Below, one piece after another: positions 32,996 through 40,846 of a stretch of 45,836 nucleotides of DNA. The DNA is from UBA4660 sp034408895 (GTDB lineage: Bacteria > Bacteroidota > Bacteroidia > Flavobacteriales_D > Sanyastnellaceae): positions 1-45,836 of the forward strand of contig JAWXCI010000054.1 of the NCBI GenBank assembly GCA_034408895.1. Direction: 5' to 3'. A program made the translations under genes and the position numbers. Each line of letters opens with the position of its first letter. Position 1 is the first letter of the stretch. The notes under the pieces were generated by a model. The model was not told the origin of the DNA. It saw only the letters and a program-made list of their open reading frames with translations, and searched no databases.

Positions 32996-33025
32996 AAAGC
33001 GGAGTTCATACAACTCCGCTTTTTG
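32996..33025 (+). terminator. Rho-independent terminator after the haem-copper T9SS gene
   Basis: AAAGCGGAGTT (32996-33006), loop CATAC, AACTCCGCTTT (33012-33022) form a perfect 11-bp stem running into a T-rich tail. It lies 26 bases after the stop and before the M23 peptidase start, so the two genes are probably separate transcripts or only partly coupled. Confidence 0.88.
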
Positions 33026-33059
33026 TTTGTGTTCGTTTCAAATGCAAGTCATCGCAAGA

Positions 33060-33695
33060 ATGAAAAACCTTCTGGCATTGTTTCTTTTTCTCTCAGCGCT
33101 TTCGTGCGCCTTCACGACCAATGACGATCAACATCCGGCAGAGCAATCGGGTGAGATAAAAATACTGAACGATAGAGAAAAATGGATTGCACTCTTTCTT
33201 CAAAACAAAGAACACATTGCTGATGGTTTTGATTTTCCGGTTGGCCCACCCGATGCAAAAGGATATTACAATGCACAACCTATGGGTGTGAATCTTCACC
33301 TGGGTGATGACTGGAATGGTGTGGGCGGAGGAAACACGGATTTGGGCGATCCGGTTTATTCTGTCGCTCATGGATTTGTTGACAATGTGAGCAATGAAGG
33401 CGGTGGCTGGGGAAATGTGGTGCGCATTGTTCATGCTTACTACAAATCGGACTCCCTGCAACTTGTCGAATCACTTTATGCACATCTCGAAACAGTGTTG
33501 GTGAAACAAGGTGCTTGGATAAAGCGCGGAGAAAAACTGGGAACCATCGGCAATTGTGGAGGAACTTATCTCGCGCATCTGCATCTTGAAATGCGTGATA
33601 GCGTAAGAATGGTATTGGGCGGTGGATATTCCGATGCCACCACCGGGTACTTGAAACCAACCGATTTCATAAAAGCACATTGCCCTAAGAAATGA
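33060..33695 (+). CDS. M23 family metallopeptidase, lipoprotein
   Basis: A 211-residue peptidoglycan endopeptidase or related zinc peptidase with a lipoprotein signal (LFLFLSALSC). The LytM fold covers about residues 75-205. The catalytic set is complete: NLHLGDDW gives HxxxD, ESLYAHLE supplies the second His region and YLAHLHLEMR gives HxH. This contrasts with the EnvC-like protein elsewhere in the window. It probably acts in the periplasm or on the outer membrane's inner face. ATG 33060 is preferred because the lipoprotein signal starts there; in-frame ATGs lie upstream at 33027 and 33042. It converges with a DUF2461 gene, with only 3 bases between stops. Confidence 0.87.
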   Translation: MKNLLALFLFLSALSCAFTTNDDQHPAEQSGEIKILNDREKWIALFLQNKEHIADGFDFPVGPPDAKGYYNAQPMGVNLHLGDDWNGVGGGNTDLGDPVYSVAHGFVDNVSNEGGGWGNVVRIVHAYYKSDSLQLVESLYAHLETVLVKQGAWIKRGEKLGTIGNCGGTYLAHLHLEMRDSVRMVLGGGYSDATTGYLKPTDFIKAHCPKK

Positions 33696-33698
33696 TGC

Positions 33699-34355
33699 TT
33701 AGCTCATCAGGTAATCACCAACATCTTTACCTGCCTTCCAATACTTCATCACCGTTTCCACCAAACCATCTTTTGTGATGTTGGAAGGAGCAAGTTCCAC
33801 CCAATAGTAAAATTGTTTGTTGAAAATGTAAGGACATGTTTCCGCTGCCTTCTTGAATTCAGGTGGAAGAATTTTATTTCGCTCTCCCTTTAGTTCACCC
33901 CATAGTTTTTTGAAGTCAGGTGCCTCAAGAAGTTTGTAGAACTTCTTTGGGTCTTTGGCAATTTTTTTCCTGATGCGTTCAAGATTTTCTTTCGAAGGCT
34001 GATACACACCACTAGCCATTGCAAATTTTTCAGGGCCCAGTTCAACATACATTCCGGGAGTCTCGACATCCTTGCGACCTCCTTTGCTCACTGCGGCTGA
34101 CGCATTGAGTTTGTATGGTGTCTTGTCTTTTGAAAAACGGATGTCCCGGTTGATACGGAAAATGCAATTTCCGGGCTTGATGTCGGGAAACTTTTCTGTT
34201 TTCTGCATCGCCTTTATCACATCGGTTGCAAAAACCTCAAAAGGTTTCTTCACAGATGATTCATAACGTTTCTTGTTCGCCTGAAACCAATCGCGGTTGT
34301 TGTTGGCTGCAAGGTCTTTGAAAAAATCAAGGAAGTCTTTGTCGAAGTATTTCAT
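33699..34355 (-). CDS. DUF2461 family protein
   Basis: A 218-residue cytoplasmic protein of the DUF2461 family (conserved hypothetical TIGR02453 group). The order of conserved blocks is typical: FLDFFKDLAANNNRDWFQAN, then RDIRFSKDKTPYKLNASAAV, then GMYVELGPEKFAMASGVYQP, then FKKLWGELKGERNK. Length is normal. No enzymatic activity is established for the family and I infer none. It has no membrane segment or signal. It is monocistronic, convergent with the M23 peptidase gene, and lies downstream of the rarA gene with a 61-base gap. Confidence 0.88.
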   Translation of the reverse strand: MKYFDKDFLDFFKDLAANNNRDWFQANKKRYESSVKKPFEVFATDVIKAMQKTEKFPDIKPGNCIFRINRDIRFSKDKTPYKLNASAAVSKGGRKDVETPGMYVELGPEKFAMASGVYQPSKENLERIRKKIAKDPKKFYKLLEAPDFKKLWGELKGERNKILPPEFKKAAETCPYIFNKQFYYWVELAPSNITKDGLVETVMKYWKAGKDVGDYLMS

Positions 34356-34416
34356 GGTAAAGTATTTTTTTTCAAATAAAAATCAAAAGAATTCTAAGGG
34401 CACCACCGCTGGTCAC

Positions 34417-35700
34417 TCATTTTTTGCTGCGGTAATATTTGTCCTTCCAGATTTTCTCCAGCCATTCGCGCAGCGAAATTTCTTTAGGATTGTTTCCCGG
34501 TTCATAAATCGCAGTACCGGAAATTTTCTCCGGCAGGAATTCCTGCTCCACGAAATTTCCATCAAACGAATGTGCGTATTTGTATTCATCACCATAGCCT
34601 AAATCCTTCATCAGTTTAGTTGGAGCATTGCGGATGTGAAGTGGTACCGGGAGATTTCCTGATTCACGAACTAGGGCCTGAGCTTTATCAATTGCCGCAT
34701 AAGCACTGTTACTTTTTGGTGATGTGGCAAGAAAAATTGCGCACTCACTCAAAATTATCCTGCTCTCCGGCCAGCCGATATTCTCTACTGCGCGAAATGT
34801 GGCATCTGCTATCAACAGTGCATTCGGGTTGGCGAGGCCAATGTCTTCCGCTGCAAGAATCAACATTCTCCTTGCAATGAATTTCGGGTCTTCTCCTCCT
34901 TCCACCATTCGGGCGAGATAATAGACTGCGGCATTCGGGTCGCTTCCGCGCATACTCTTGATGAAAGCCGAGATAATGTCGTAGTGCATTTCCCCACTCT
35001 TATCGTAGAGAGCAGGATTTTGCTGCACTATGTCCACCACCACATCATTCGTGATTTCCTTTTTTACTGTAGAGATATTGCCGACAACTAATTCCAGCAC
35101 ATTCAAAAGTCTCCGCGCATCTCCGCCACTCAATCGAAGCAATGCTTCTTCTTCTTTAACAACGATTTCAAACTTTTTCAGCTCTTCATCTTCGGCAATG
35201 GCTTTGTTCACCAGCTTCTTTAAATCTGGTTTTTCAAGGTGTTTCATCACGTACACCTGGCAACGCGAAAGCAAAGCGCTGATAACTTCGAAGGAAGGAT
35301 TCTCGGTTGTTGCACCTATCAATGTCACAATTCCTTTTTCAACAGCACCGAGCAACGAGTCTTGTTGCGATTTTGAAAAGCGATGTATTTCATCAATGAA
35401 AAGAATAGCGCCCTTGCCGAACATGCCTTGCCCTTGTACTTTTTCAATCACATCGCGCACATCTTTTACACCACTGTTTACTGCACTTAAGTGGTAGAAT
35501 GGTCGTTTTAAGGTCTGCGAAATGATGAAAGCAAGCGTTGTTTTTCCAACACCGGGTGGCCCCCAGAAAATCATGGAAGGGATGTTTCCAGTTTCAATGG
35601 CTTTACGCAGCACCGCATTTTTTCCGACAAGATGTTCCTGTCCCATGTAGTCATCGAGACTGCGCGGGCGAAGGCGTTCGGCAAGGGGGATGCTCATCAT
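34417..35700 (-). CDS. rarA: Replication-associated recombination protein A (AAA+ ATPase)
   Basis: A 427-residue MgsA/RarA/WRNIP1-family ATPase that acts at stalled replication forks. PLAERLRPRSLDDYMGQEHL is the family N-terminus. Walker A GPPGVGKTT, Walker B ILFIDEIHRFSKSQQD and sensor 1 ATTENPSFEV follow. The C-terminal oligomerisation domain has DIISAFIKSMRGSDPNAA, YYLARMVEGGEDPKFIARRM and EDIGLANPNAL. ATG 35700 is used; the frame can be extended to a TTG at 35709, but the ATG pair at 35697-35700 fits better. It follows the small membrane-protein gene by 15 bases, so trmD, the small gene and rarA probably form one operon. Confidence 0.95.
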   Translation of the reverse strand: MMSIPLAERLRPRSLDDYMGQEHLVGKNAVLRKAIETGNIPSMIFWGPPGVGKTTLAFIISQTLKRPFYHLSAVNSGVKDVRDVIEKVQGQGMFGKGAILFIDEIHRFSKSQQDSLLGAVEKGIVTLIGATTENPSFEVISALLSRCQVYVMKHLEKPDLKKLVNKAIAEDEELKKFEIVVKEEEALLRLSGGDARRLLNVLELVVGNISTVKKEITNDVVVDIVQQNPALYDKSGEMHYDIISAFIKSMRGSDPNAAVYYLARMVEGGEDPKFIARRMLILAAEDIGLANPNALLIADATFRAVENIGWPESRIILSECAIFLATSPKSNSAYAAIDKAQALVRESGNLPVPLHIRNAPTKLMKDLGYGDEYKYAHSFDGNFVEQEFLPEKISGTAIYEPGNNPKEISLREWLEKIWKDKYYRSKK

Positions 35701-35715
35701 TCTATACAATGGTAT

Positions 35716-36054
35716 TTAGTCCTCGAGGTGAACTTTATGCATGAACCTATGAATGATGGGTGCAATAAATATCCCGATAACCGAGAGAAATGCAACTCCG
35801 CTATACAAAGCATATAACGATGCAAAAAGTTTTGAGGAATTGTTGCTCATGTCATCCACCGGCCCCATACCAGTAAGAATCATGGAAGCATTTAGCAGCC
35901 CATCGAGGAACGGCAAATCTTCCGTGTACATATAACCAAGAATGCCAATGATGAGTGAAAATGCAAGTATCCCAAATGCATATAGCGAAAAGCGCAATTG
36001 CCGTTTGATGAATTTCTGTTTTGGGATAATTTTTTCTGTTTTCCTTTCGAACAT
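35716..36054 (-). CDS. Small membrane protein resembling half of a two-pore-domain channel
   Basis: A 112-residue protein with two clear TM helices, about residues 20-42 (FSLYAFGILAFSLIIGILGY) and 75-100 (LYALYSGVAFLSVIGIFIAP). They flank a short re-entrant-like segment, LLNASMILTGMGPVDDM. The layout matches one TM-pore-TM unit of potassium-channel-like proteins, but the filter position reads GMGP instead of GYGD or GFGD. It is therefore unlikely to be a selective potassium channel. I recall similar proteins in other Bacteroidota; function unknown. ATG 36054 is chosen over a TTG at 36090 that would overlap the trmD stop. It lies between trmD and rarA. Confidence 0.7.
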   Translation of the reverse strand: MFERKTEKIIPKQKFIKRQLRFSLYAFGILAFSLIIGILGYMYTEDLPFLDGLLNASMILTGMGPVDDMSNNSSKLFASLYALYSGVAFLSVIGIFIAPIIHRFMHKVHLED

Positions 36055-36086
36055 GGGGTCAAAATTGAGAGGTAGGAATTGAAAAA

Positions 36087-36773
36087 TCAAAGGTCTTCAT
36101 TCGAGAGCAAATCCGGCCTTCTGTCTTTTGTTTTCTTCATCGCCTCGTCCATTCTCCATTCTTCAATCAACTTGAAATTTCCGTTTTGCAAAATGTCCGG
36201 AACTTTCCAGCCCTTGTACTCTGCCGGGCGTGTGTAAACAGGCGGAGCCAGCAATCCATCCTGAAATGAATCAGTGAGAGCGCTGGTTTCATCGTTCATC
36301 ACACCGGGAATAAGACGCACTACTGAATCCACCAAAACAGCAGCGGCAAGTTCGCCACCGCTCAATACATAATCACCAATTGAAATTTCGCGGGTGATGA
36401 AGTGGTCGCGAACACGCTGGTCAACTCCTTTGTAATGCCCGCACAAGAGCATGATGTTTTTCTTCAATGAAAACTGATTGCAAATACTCTGATTCAATTG
36501 TACCCCATCGGGAGTGAGGTAAATTATTTCATCGTACTCGCGCTCGCCTTTAAGTTTTGAAATCAAATCATCAATCGGTTGAATCGTCATTACCATACCT
36601 GCACCTCCGCCAAACTGGTAATCGTCCGCCTGTTTGTGTTTGTTAGTGGAATAATCGCGAATGTTGTGAATACGAATTTCGCACAACTTGTTTTCCTGCG
36701 CACGTTCGAGAATCGAATCAGCAAAAGGGCCATCGAGCAATCGCGGAAGAAGGGTGAGGATGTCTATGCGCAT
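36087..36773 (-). CDS. trmD: tRNA (guanine-37-N1) methyltransferase
   Basis: TrmD methylates G37 next to the anticodon, using S-adenosylmethionine, and prevents +1 frameshifting. The 228-residue product is a SPOUT-family enzyme with the deep-knot signature LLCGHYKGVDQRVRDHF and SIGDYVLSGGELAAAVLVDS. GGGAGMVMTIQPID is the substrate-proximal loop. The catalytic Asp region GVMNDETSAL and PPVYTRPAEYKGWKVPDIL in the C-terminal domain are all present. Start ATG 36773 fits MRIDILTLLP. A -7 box TAGTTTCG is seen 57-64 bases upstream. The rpsP-rimM-trmD-rplS arrangement of other bacteria is not present here. Confidence 0.97.
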   Translation of the reverse strand: MRIDILTLLPRLLDGPFADSILERAQENKLCEIRIHNIRDYSTNKHKQADDYQFGGGAGMVMTIQPIDDLISKLKGEREYDEIIYLTPDGVQLNQSICNQFSLKKNIMLLCGHYKGVDQRVRDHFITREISIGDYVLSGGELAAAVLVDSVVRLIPGVMNDETSALTDSFQDGLLAPPVYTRPAEYKGWKVPDILQNGNFKLIEEWRMDEAMKKTKDRRPDLLSNEDL

Positions 36774-36829
36774 CAGGAGTTAAAAGTTGAGAGCCGAAAA
36801 GTTGAACACAACAAACTGAAACATAACAA

Positions 36830-36837
36830 CGAAACTA
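36830..36837 (-). promoter_or_regulatory. Predicted promoter -7 box for trmD
   Basis: The minus strand reads TAGTTTCG (TAnnTTCG form). It predicts transcription start near 36823 and a leader of about 50 bases. It lies in the 95-base gap after the SirC-TSUP gene on the same strand, so trmD is probably transcribed separately from the sulfur operon. Confidence 0.38.
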
Positions 36838-36868
36838 GTTCAACCAATTCAGAAGGTGGAAATCATCG

Positions 36869-38347
36869 TCACATAAAAGTCTTCCACAAAATCCTGACGC
36901 TCCAAATCGTTGCAATGATTCCGATGAGAATGAATGAAGTTCGTTTGTTCAGTCTCCCCGCAAGTCTGGCGCCAATGGGTGCCGCGACAAGTCCGCCAAT
37001 GATGAGCGCAACGATGACATGCCAATGCGAAATACCGATGATGGTAAAAAAGGTGAATGCGCTTGCGAGTGTCACAAAAAATTCTGTAAGACTTACCGAA
37101 CCAATCACTTTTCGTGGTTCATCGCTGTGGCGCAAGAGTGTACTCGTGACAAGCGGCCCCCAACCGCCACCGCCAAAAGAATCGAGAAATCCACCCGCCC
37201 CTGCCAGCCGGCCAATGTGTTTCACTTCGCCCTTCACATGTGTTTTCTGAAATGCAAGTACAATGTATTTCACTCCGAGAAAAAGGATATAACATGCAAG
37301 AGCGGGTCGCATCCACGCCCCATATGTATCACCAAAAAGTGAAAGTGCAAGCGCACCAAGCACCGCACCGATTACTCCCGGAATCACCAGCTTCCTGAAG
37401 AGCTTTTTGTCAACGTTTCCAAATTTGTAATGCGAGTATCCGCTGGCACCGCTCGCAAACATTTCAGCCGTATGAATGCTTCCGCTTATGGCAGCAAGAT
37501 TGATTCCGGTGGAGAGCAAAATGGTTGCTGACACCAACCCGTATCCCATCCCCAATGAACCGTCCACAAGTTGCGCGGCAAAACCAGCGAGCACCATCCA
37601 CGCAAAATTCTTGTCGAGCGATTGCATCCAGGTTATTGTGCTGTCGGCCATACCGGCCCACGGTACATAACTGATGAGCAGGTGACCAACAATCATCAAT
37701 GCAAATGCAATGAGCGAATAGGTGGCAATACGCCTAAAATTTCTTTCGCGCTGGGTGCTTTCATCATCAAGAAGCACCTTCGTAATCTGGTTCAGCTTCT
37801 TTACTTTCTTCTCAAAATCTCCGTCCAGTTTTCCGCGAAGCGTGTGAAGGTTTTCAATGACATCATCCAACTCATCGGGAAGTGCTTCGTGAAAAACTTC
37901 TTTCAGTCGTTTTGCTGTGGTGGGAGATTTTCCGTTGGTGCTGATGGCCATTTTGAGATGACCCTTCTGCACAATACTGCTCAGGTAGAAATCGCAGAGG
38001 TCGGGCGTGTCCGCAACATTCACGAGTTTATTCTGTGCATGAGCAAGTTCAAGAATTTCATTCGCAAGTGGAATGTTGTTCGCTGCTGCAATGATTACAT
38101 CAGCGTTGTCCACATCGAATTTTTCAAACGCCCGGACATGAAGTTGAATGTTCGGATGTGCTGAAACAAGTTTCTTCACTTCATCAGAAACTTCTATGGC
38201 TACAACAGAAATTTTTGTCTGAGGAGAGTTGGCAACAATGCCCGTAAGTTTTTCATGTGCAACATTTCTTCCACCCACCACAAGTACACGCATCTTCTCC
38301 AGTTTGAGGAAGATGGGGAAGAGGGTGTTTGACAAATTGTTCTTCAT
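36869..38347 (-). CDS. Fusion: precorrin-2 dehydrogenase (SirC/CysG-N) + TSUP (TauE/SafE) transporter
   Basis: A 492-residue protein. Residues 1 to about 200 are the NAD-dependent SirC module that oxidises precorrin-2 to sirohydrochlorin. VLVVGGRNVAHEKL is the Rossmann loop. NVADTPDLCDF carries Asp113, equivalent to the catalytic Asp of CysG/Met8, and AISTNGKSPTTAKRLKE is the conserved Ser segment. From about 206 eight TM helices form a TSUP permease, with both repeats visible (FAAQLVDGSLGMGYGLVSAT; GAGGFLDSFGGGGWGPLVTS). TSUP proteins move sulfite, sulfate or organosulfonates. The fusion joins sirohaem synthesis to a likely sulfur-anion transporter, in the operon of the sirohaem enzyme CysI. 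The start ATG overlaps the DUF2490 stop by 4 bases. No break suggests a chimera. Confidence 0.88.
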   Translation of the reverse strand: MKNNLSNTLFPIFLKLEKMRVLVVGGRNVAHEKLTGIVANSPQTKISVVAIEVSDEVKKLVSAHPNIQLHVRAFEKFDVDNADVIIAAANNIPLANEILELAHAQNKLVNVADTPDLCDFYLSSIVQKGHLKMAISTNGKSPTTAKRLKEVFHEALPDELDDVIENLHTLRGKLDGDFEKKVKKLNQITKVLLDDESTQRERNFRRIATYSLIAFALMIVGHLLISYVPWAGMADSTITWMQSLDKNFAWMVLAGFAAQLVDGSLGMGYGLVSATILLSTGINLAAISGSIHTAEMFASGASGYSHYKFGNVDKKLFRKLVIPGVIGAVLGALALSLFGDTYGAWMRPALACYILFLGVKYIVLAFQKTHVKGEVKHIGRLAGAGGFLDSFGGGGWGPLVTSTLLRHSDEPRKVIGSVSLTEFFVTLASAFTFFTIIGISHWHVIVALIIGGLVAAPIGARLAGRLNKRTSFILIGIIATIWSVRILWKTFM

Positions 38348-39072
38348 CCGGCAGTTTCATTATGGCCACGACATGAAATGGTGTGACGAAGGTTGAGACG
38401 GTAAACAAAACTGTCGCTAAACACTTCATCATCGTAACGCAAGAAGTGCATGCACATTCCCTGTACGGTGAAGGCGTTGTTCATTTTGAATGCGACTCCG
38501 AGATACAACCGGTTATGGTCCATGAATGCGCGGCCTCCATAGGCAAAGGCATGGAAGAAGAATTCATCTCCAACAGAAACTACCAATCGTTCATCGAGGT
38601 TGTGTTGCAATTCAATGCGTGTGCGCACACGGGTTGTGTTTTCCCAGGAATAGTAGTCGGAGCCATAGGAGCTTTCGTGATGTTGAATAAGTCTTTCTTC
38701 CAACCGAATACGGGCCACCAAGTTGATGTTTTTCCAATGCCTGAAATTGCCATTCAACTCCACATGAGGTCTCCACTCCGGACGCCACCACGACCAAAGC
38801 GTGCGGGTGGTGAAATAGGCCCCTCCGGCACCAACAGATAAATTTTCATTGAGAGAATAAACCAAGCCGGAGCGAATTGCGAAAAGATTGATTTTATCAT
38901 CAACGGGCATGCGCATTTGAACATCTGACCAGATATTCCAGCGTTGTGATATCCTGAAATCTTGAATATAATTGAACCACAGGATATGTTCCGGTTCGCG
39001 CGCAACTGCGATAAATGGCAGCAATTGAGCAGCTACAACAGCTACCACTATTCGAAACAAAATGACTTTCAT
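38344..39072 (-). CDS. DUF2490 protein, probable outer-membrane beta-barrel
   Basis: A 242-residue exported protein with a signal peptide (about 1-24, ending FIAVA) and a DUF2490 domain. Alternating hydrophobic and aromatic strands such as ILWFNYIQDFRISQRWNIWS, RSGLVYSLNENLSVGAGGAY and RIRLEERLIQHHE suggest a 10-12-strand outer-membrane barrel. ATG 39072 overlaps the cysI stop as ATGA, and its own stop overlaps the next ATG, so it is translationally coupled inside the sulfur operon. By position it might help sulfate or sulfonate cross the outer membrane, but that is inference only. A longer in-frame extension to 39090 lies inside cysI and is unlikely. Confidence 0.8.
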   Translation of the reverse strand: MKVILFRIVVAVVAAQLLPFIAVAREPEHILWFNYIQDFRISQRWNIWSDVQMRMPVDDKINLFAIRSGLVYSLNENLSVGAGGAYFTTRTLWSWWRPEWRPHVELNGNFRHWKNINLVARIRLEERLIQHHESSYGSDYYSWENTTRVRTRIELQHNLDERLVVSVGDEFFFHAFAYGGRAFMDHNRLYLGVAFKMNNAFTVQGMCMHFLRYDDEVFSDSFVYRLNLRHTISCRGHNETAG

Positions 39073-40730
39073 GATTGATGTGCAATCCACTTCCTGTTTG
39101 AAAAATCTCCAAACGTTTCTCCTCCATTTTTTTCCTGAATGAATATTGAGAACATCGAATCAATTTCAGAAAGTATTTCTGATTCGTTCAGGTTTTCCTT
39201 GTACTTCGTGTTTAGGCGAAGCCCCAATCTGTCGCCACCGATATGAAGATTGTATCGGCCTTCGTTGCTTCCCACCAAACCGATTTCAGCGAGGTAAGGA
39301 CGTCCACAACCGTTGGGGCAACCGGTCATGCGTATCACAATTTCATCTCTGGGCATTCCATATTTCTCCAGCAGCGGTTCTACTTTGCTGATGAATGAGG
39401 GCATATAACGTTGTGCCTCGGCCAGCGCTAGTGGACACGTTGGAAACGCCACACACGCCATCGAATTTTTCCTGACCGGACTTGATGAGGCCGTATTCCA
39501 GATGACACCGTATTTCTCCAGCAGGTCATGAATTTCATTCTTGTGCGCAGGCTTCACATCACTCACCATTACGTTTTGGTTTCCGGTGAATCGGAAATCC
39601 GACTTGCCTGTTTTTGCAATTTCAAACAACGCAGTTTTTACACGGTGCGCTCCTTCATCCACAATACGACCGTTCTCGACAAATACCGTGTAATACCATA
39701 GGCCTTCATGATTCTGTTGCCAGCCGTAATAATCTGAGCGTTGTTCAAGTATGTACGAACGCTCCGGTTCAAGCATGAAGCCACTGCGTTTGAACAATTC
39801 AATCTTGAAATTGTCCACACCCATTTTGTCGAGTGTGTATTTCAATCGCGCTTGTTTTCTGTCCGAACGATTTCCATAATCGCGCTGGATGGTGATGATT
39901 TCGTAAACCGTTTTCAGGATTTTTTCTTCACCACTCACAAACCCAATCACCGTTCCTAGCCGCGCATAAGTGGCGGCATTGCCATGCGTAGTGCTTAGTC
40001 CACCGCCAACCGCAACATTGAATCCGAGCAATTTGTTATTCTCAATTATTGCAATGAGGCCGATGTCGTTGGCCAGCACATCCACATCATTGTGCGGAGG
40101 AATGGCAATGGCAATTTTGAATTTACGCGGGAGGTAAGTGTCTTTGTAGAGCGGGTCTTCTTCATTATAGTCTGCAAGTTTTTCCTGGTCGAGCCATATC
40201 TCATAGTACGCCCTGGTTTTTGGAAGCGCGAGTGTCGAAATTTTGTCAGCGAAGCGAAATACTTCTTCATGAACCGCTGAAACTTTTGGATGCGAACTGC
40301 ACATCACATTGCGGTTTACATCACCACATGCCGCAATTGAATCAAGACCTTCCAGATAAAATGATTTGAGTGTGGGCTTCATGTGCGACTTGATGATGCC
40401 GTGCAGTTGCACCGTTTGTCTGGTGGTGATTTTGATGGTGCCCGTTGAATGTTCGCCTGCAATGTTGTGCAATGCAATCCATTGTTGTGCAGTCATCAAT
40501 CCACCGGGAATGCGCAGCCGAATCATGAATGAGTACAGTCGCTCTAGTTTTTTTTCTGCGCGTTCTTCCCTTCGGTCGCGGTCGTCCTGCTCGTACATGC
40601 CGTGATGTTTGAGCAGGATTTTATCGTCCTCGCGCAATGCACCAGTAAGATCATCGGCAAGACTTTCTTTCAGCGTGCCTCGCAGGCCACGACTTTCAAT
40701 TTTTATTCTTTCGGAGGGTGATAGTTCCAT
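39069..40730 (-). CDS. cysI: Sulfite reductase, sirohaem hemoprotein beta subunit
   Basis: CysI reduces sulfite to sulfide with six electrons delivered by CysJ, using sirohaem coupled to a 4Fe-4S cluster. The 553-residue product has the two nitrite/sulfite reductase ferredoxin-like halves. RIPGGLMTAQQWIALHNIA and GTIKITTRQTVQLHGI are conserved sirohaem contacts, and AACGDVNRNVMCSS follows. The cluster ligands are clear: CVAFPTCPLALAEAQR provides Cys-x5-Cys, and MTGCPNGCGRPYLAEIG provides Cys-x3-Cys. Start ATG 40730 matches the E. coli-like N-terminus. A 116-base spacer separates it from cysJ; the DUF2490 gene overlaps its stop by 4 bases. Confidence 0.96.
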   Translation of the reverse strand: MELSPSERIKIESRGLRGTLKESLADDLTGALREDDKILLKHHGMYEQDDRDRREERAEKKLERLYSFMIRLRIPGGLMTAQQWIALHNIAGEHSTGTIKITTRQTVQLHGIIKSHMKPTLKSFYLEGLDSIAACGDVNRNVMCSSHPKVSAVHEEVFRFADKISTLALPKTRAYYEIWLDQEKLADYNEEDPLYKDTYLPRKFKIAIAIPPHNDVDVLANDIGLIAIIENNKLLGFNVAVGGGLSTTHGNAATYARLGTVIGFVSGEEKILKTVYEIITIQRDYGNRSDRKQARLKYTLDKMGVDNFKIELFKRSGFMLEPERSYILEQRSDYYGWQQNHEGLWYYTVFVENGRIVDEGAHRVKTALFEIAKTGKSDFRFTGNQNVMVSDVKPAHKNEIHDLLEKYGVIWNTASSSPVRKNSMACVAFPTCPLALAEAQRYMPSFISKVEPLLEKYGMPRDEIVIRMTGCPNGCGRPYLAEIGLVGSNEGRYNLHIGGDRLGLRLNTKYKENLNESEILSEIDSMFSIFIQEKNGGETFGDFSNRKWIAHQS

Positions 40731-40846
40731 AGGTCTAATTAGTGAGTAGAGATAAAGGAGTTAGAGTGTTAGAGAGTTGGGTGGTTGTACTAACTCACCA
40801 AGCCGATAGCTATCGGGACAACACTTCAATAACTCAACAATTTTTT
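40731..40846 (-). other. cysJ-cysI spacer with a perfect 14-bp palindrome and AACTC-type low-complexity sequence
   Basis: CCGATAGCTATCGG (40803-40816) is perfectly self-complementary and extends to a near match of CCCGATAG/CTATCGGG on one side. The rest, read on the minus strand, is a string of ACTCTCTAAC, ACTCTAACTCC and ACTCACTAA words. The element could stabilise or process the cys mRNA, or be a dispersed repeat. Confidence 0.5.

Noticed and set aside
36579..37250. 223-codon plus-strand open frame
   Set aside because: It lies antisense to trmD and the SirC-TSUP gene, both strongly supported; composition is that of a shadow frame.
37571..38164. 197-codon plus-strand open frame
   Set aside because: Antisense to the SirC half of the fusion gene, with no motif.
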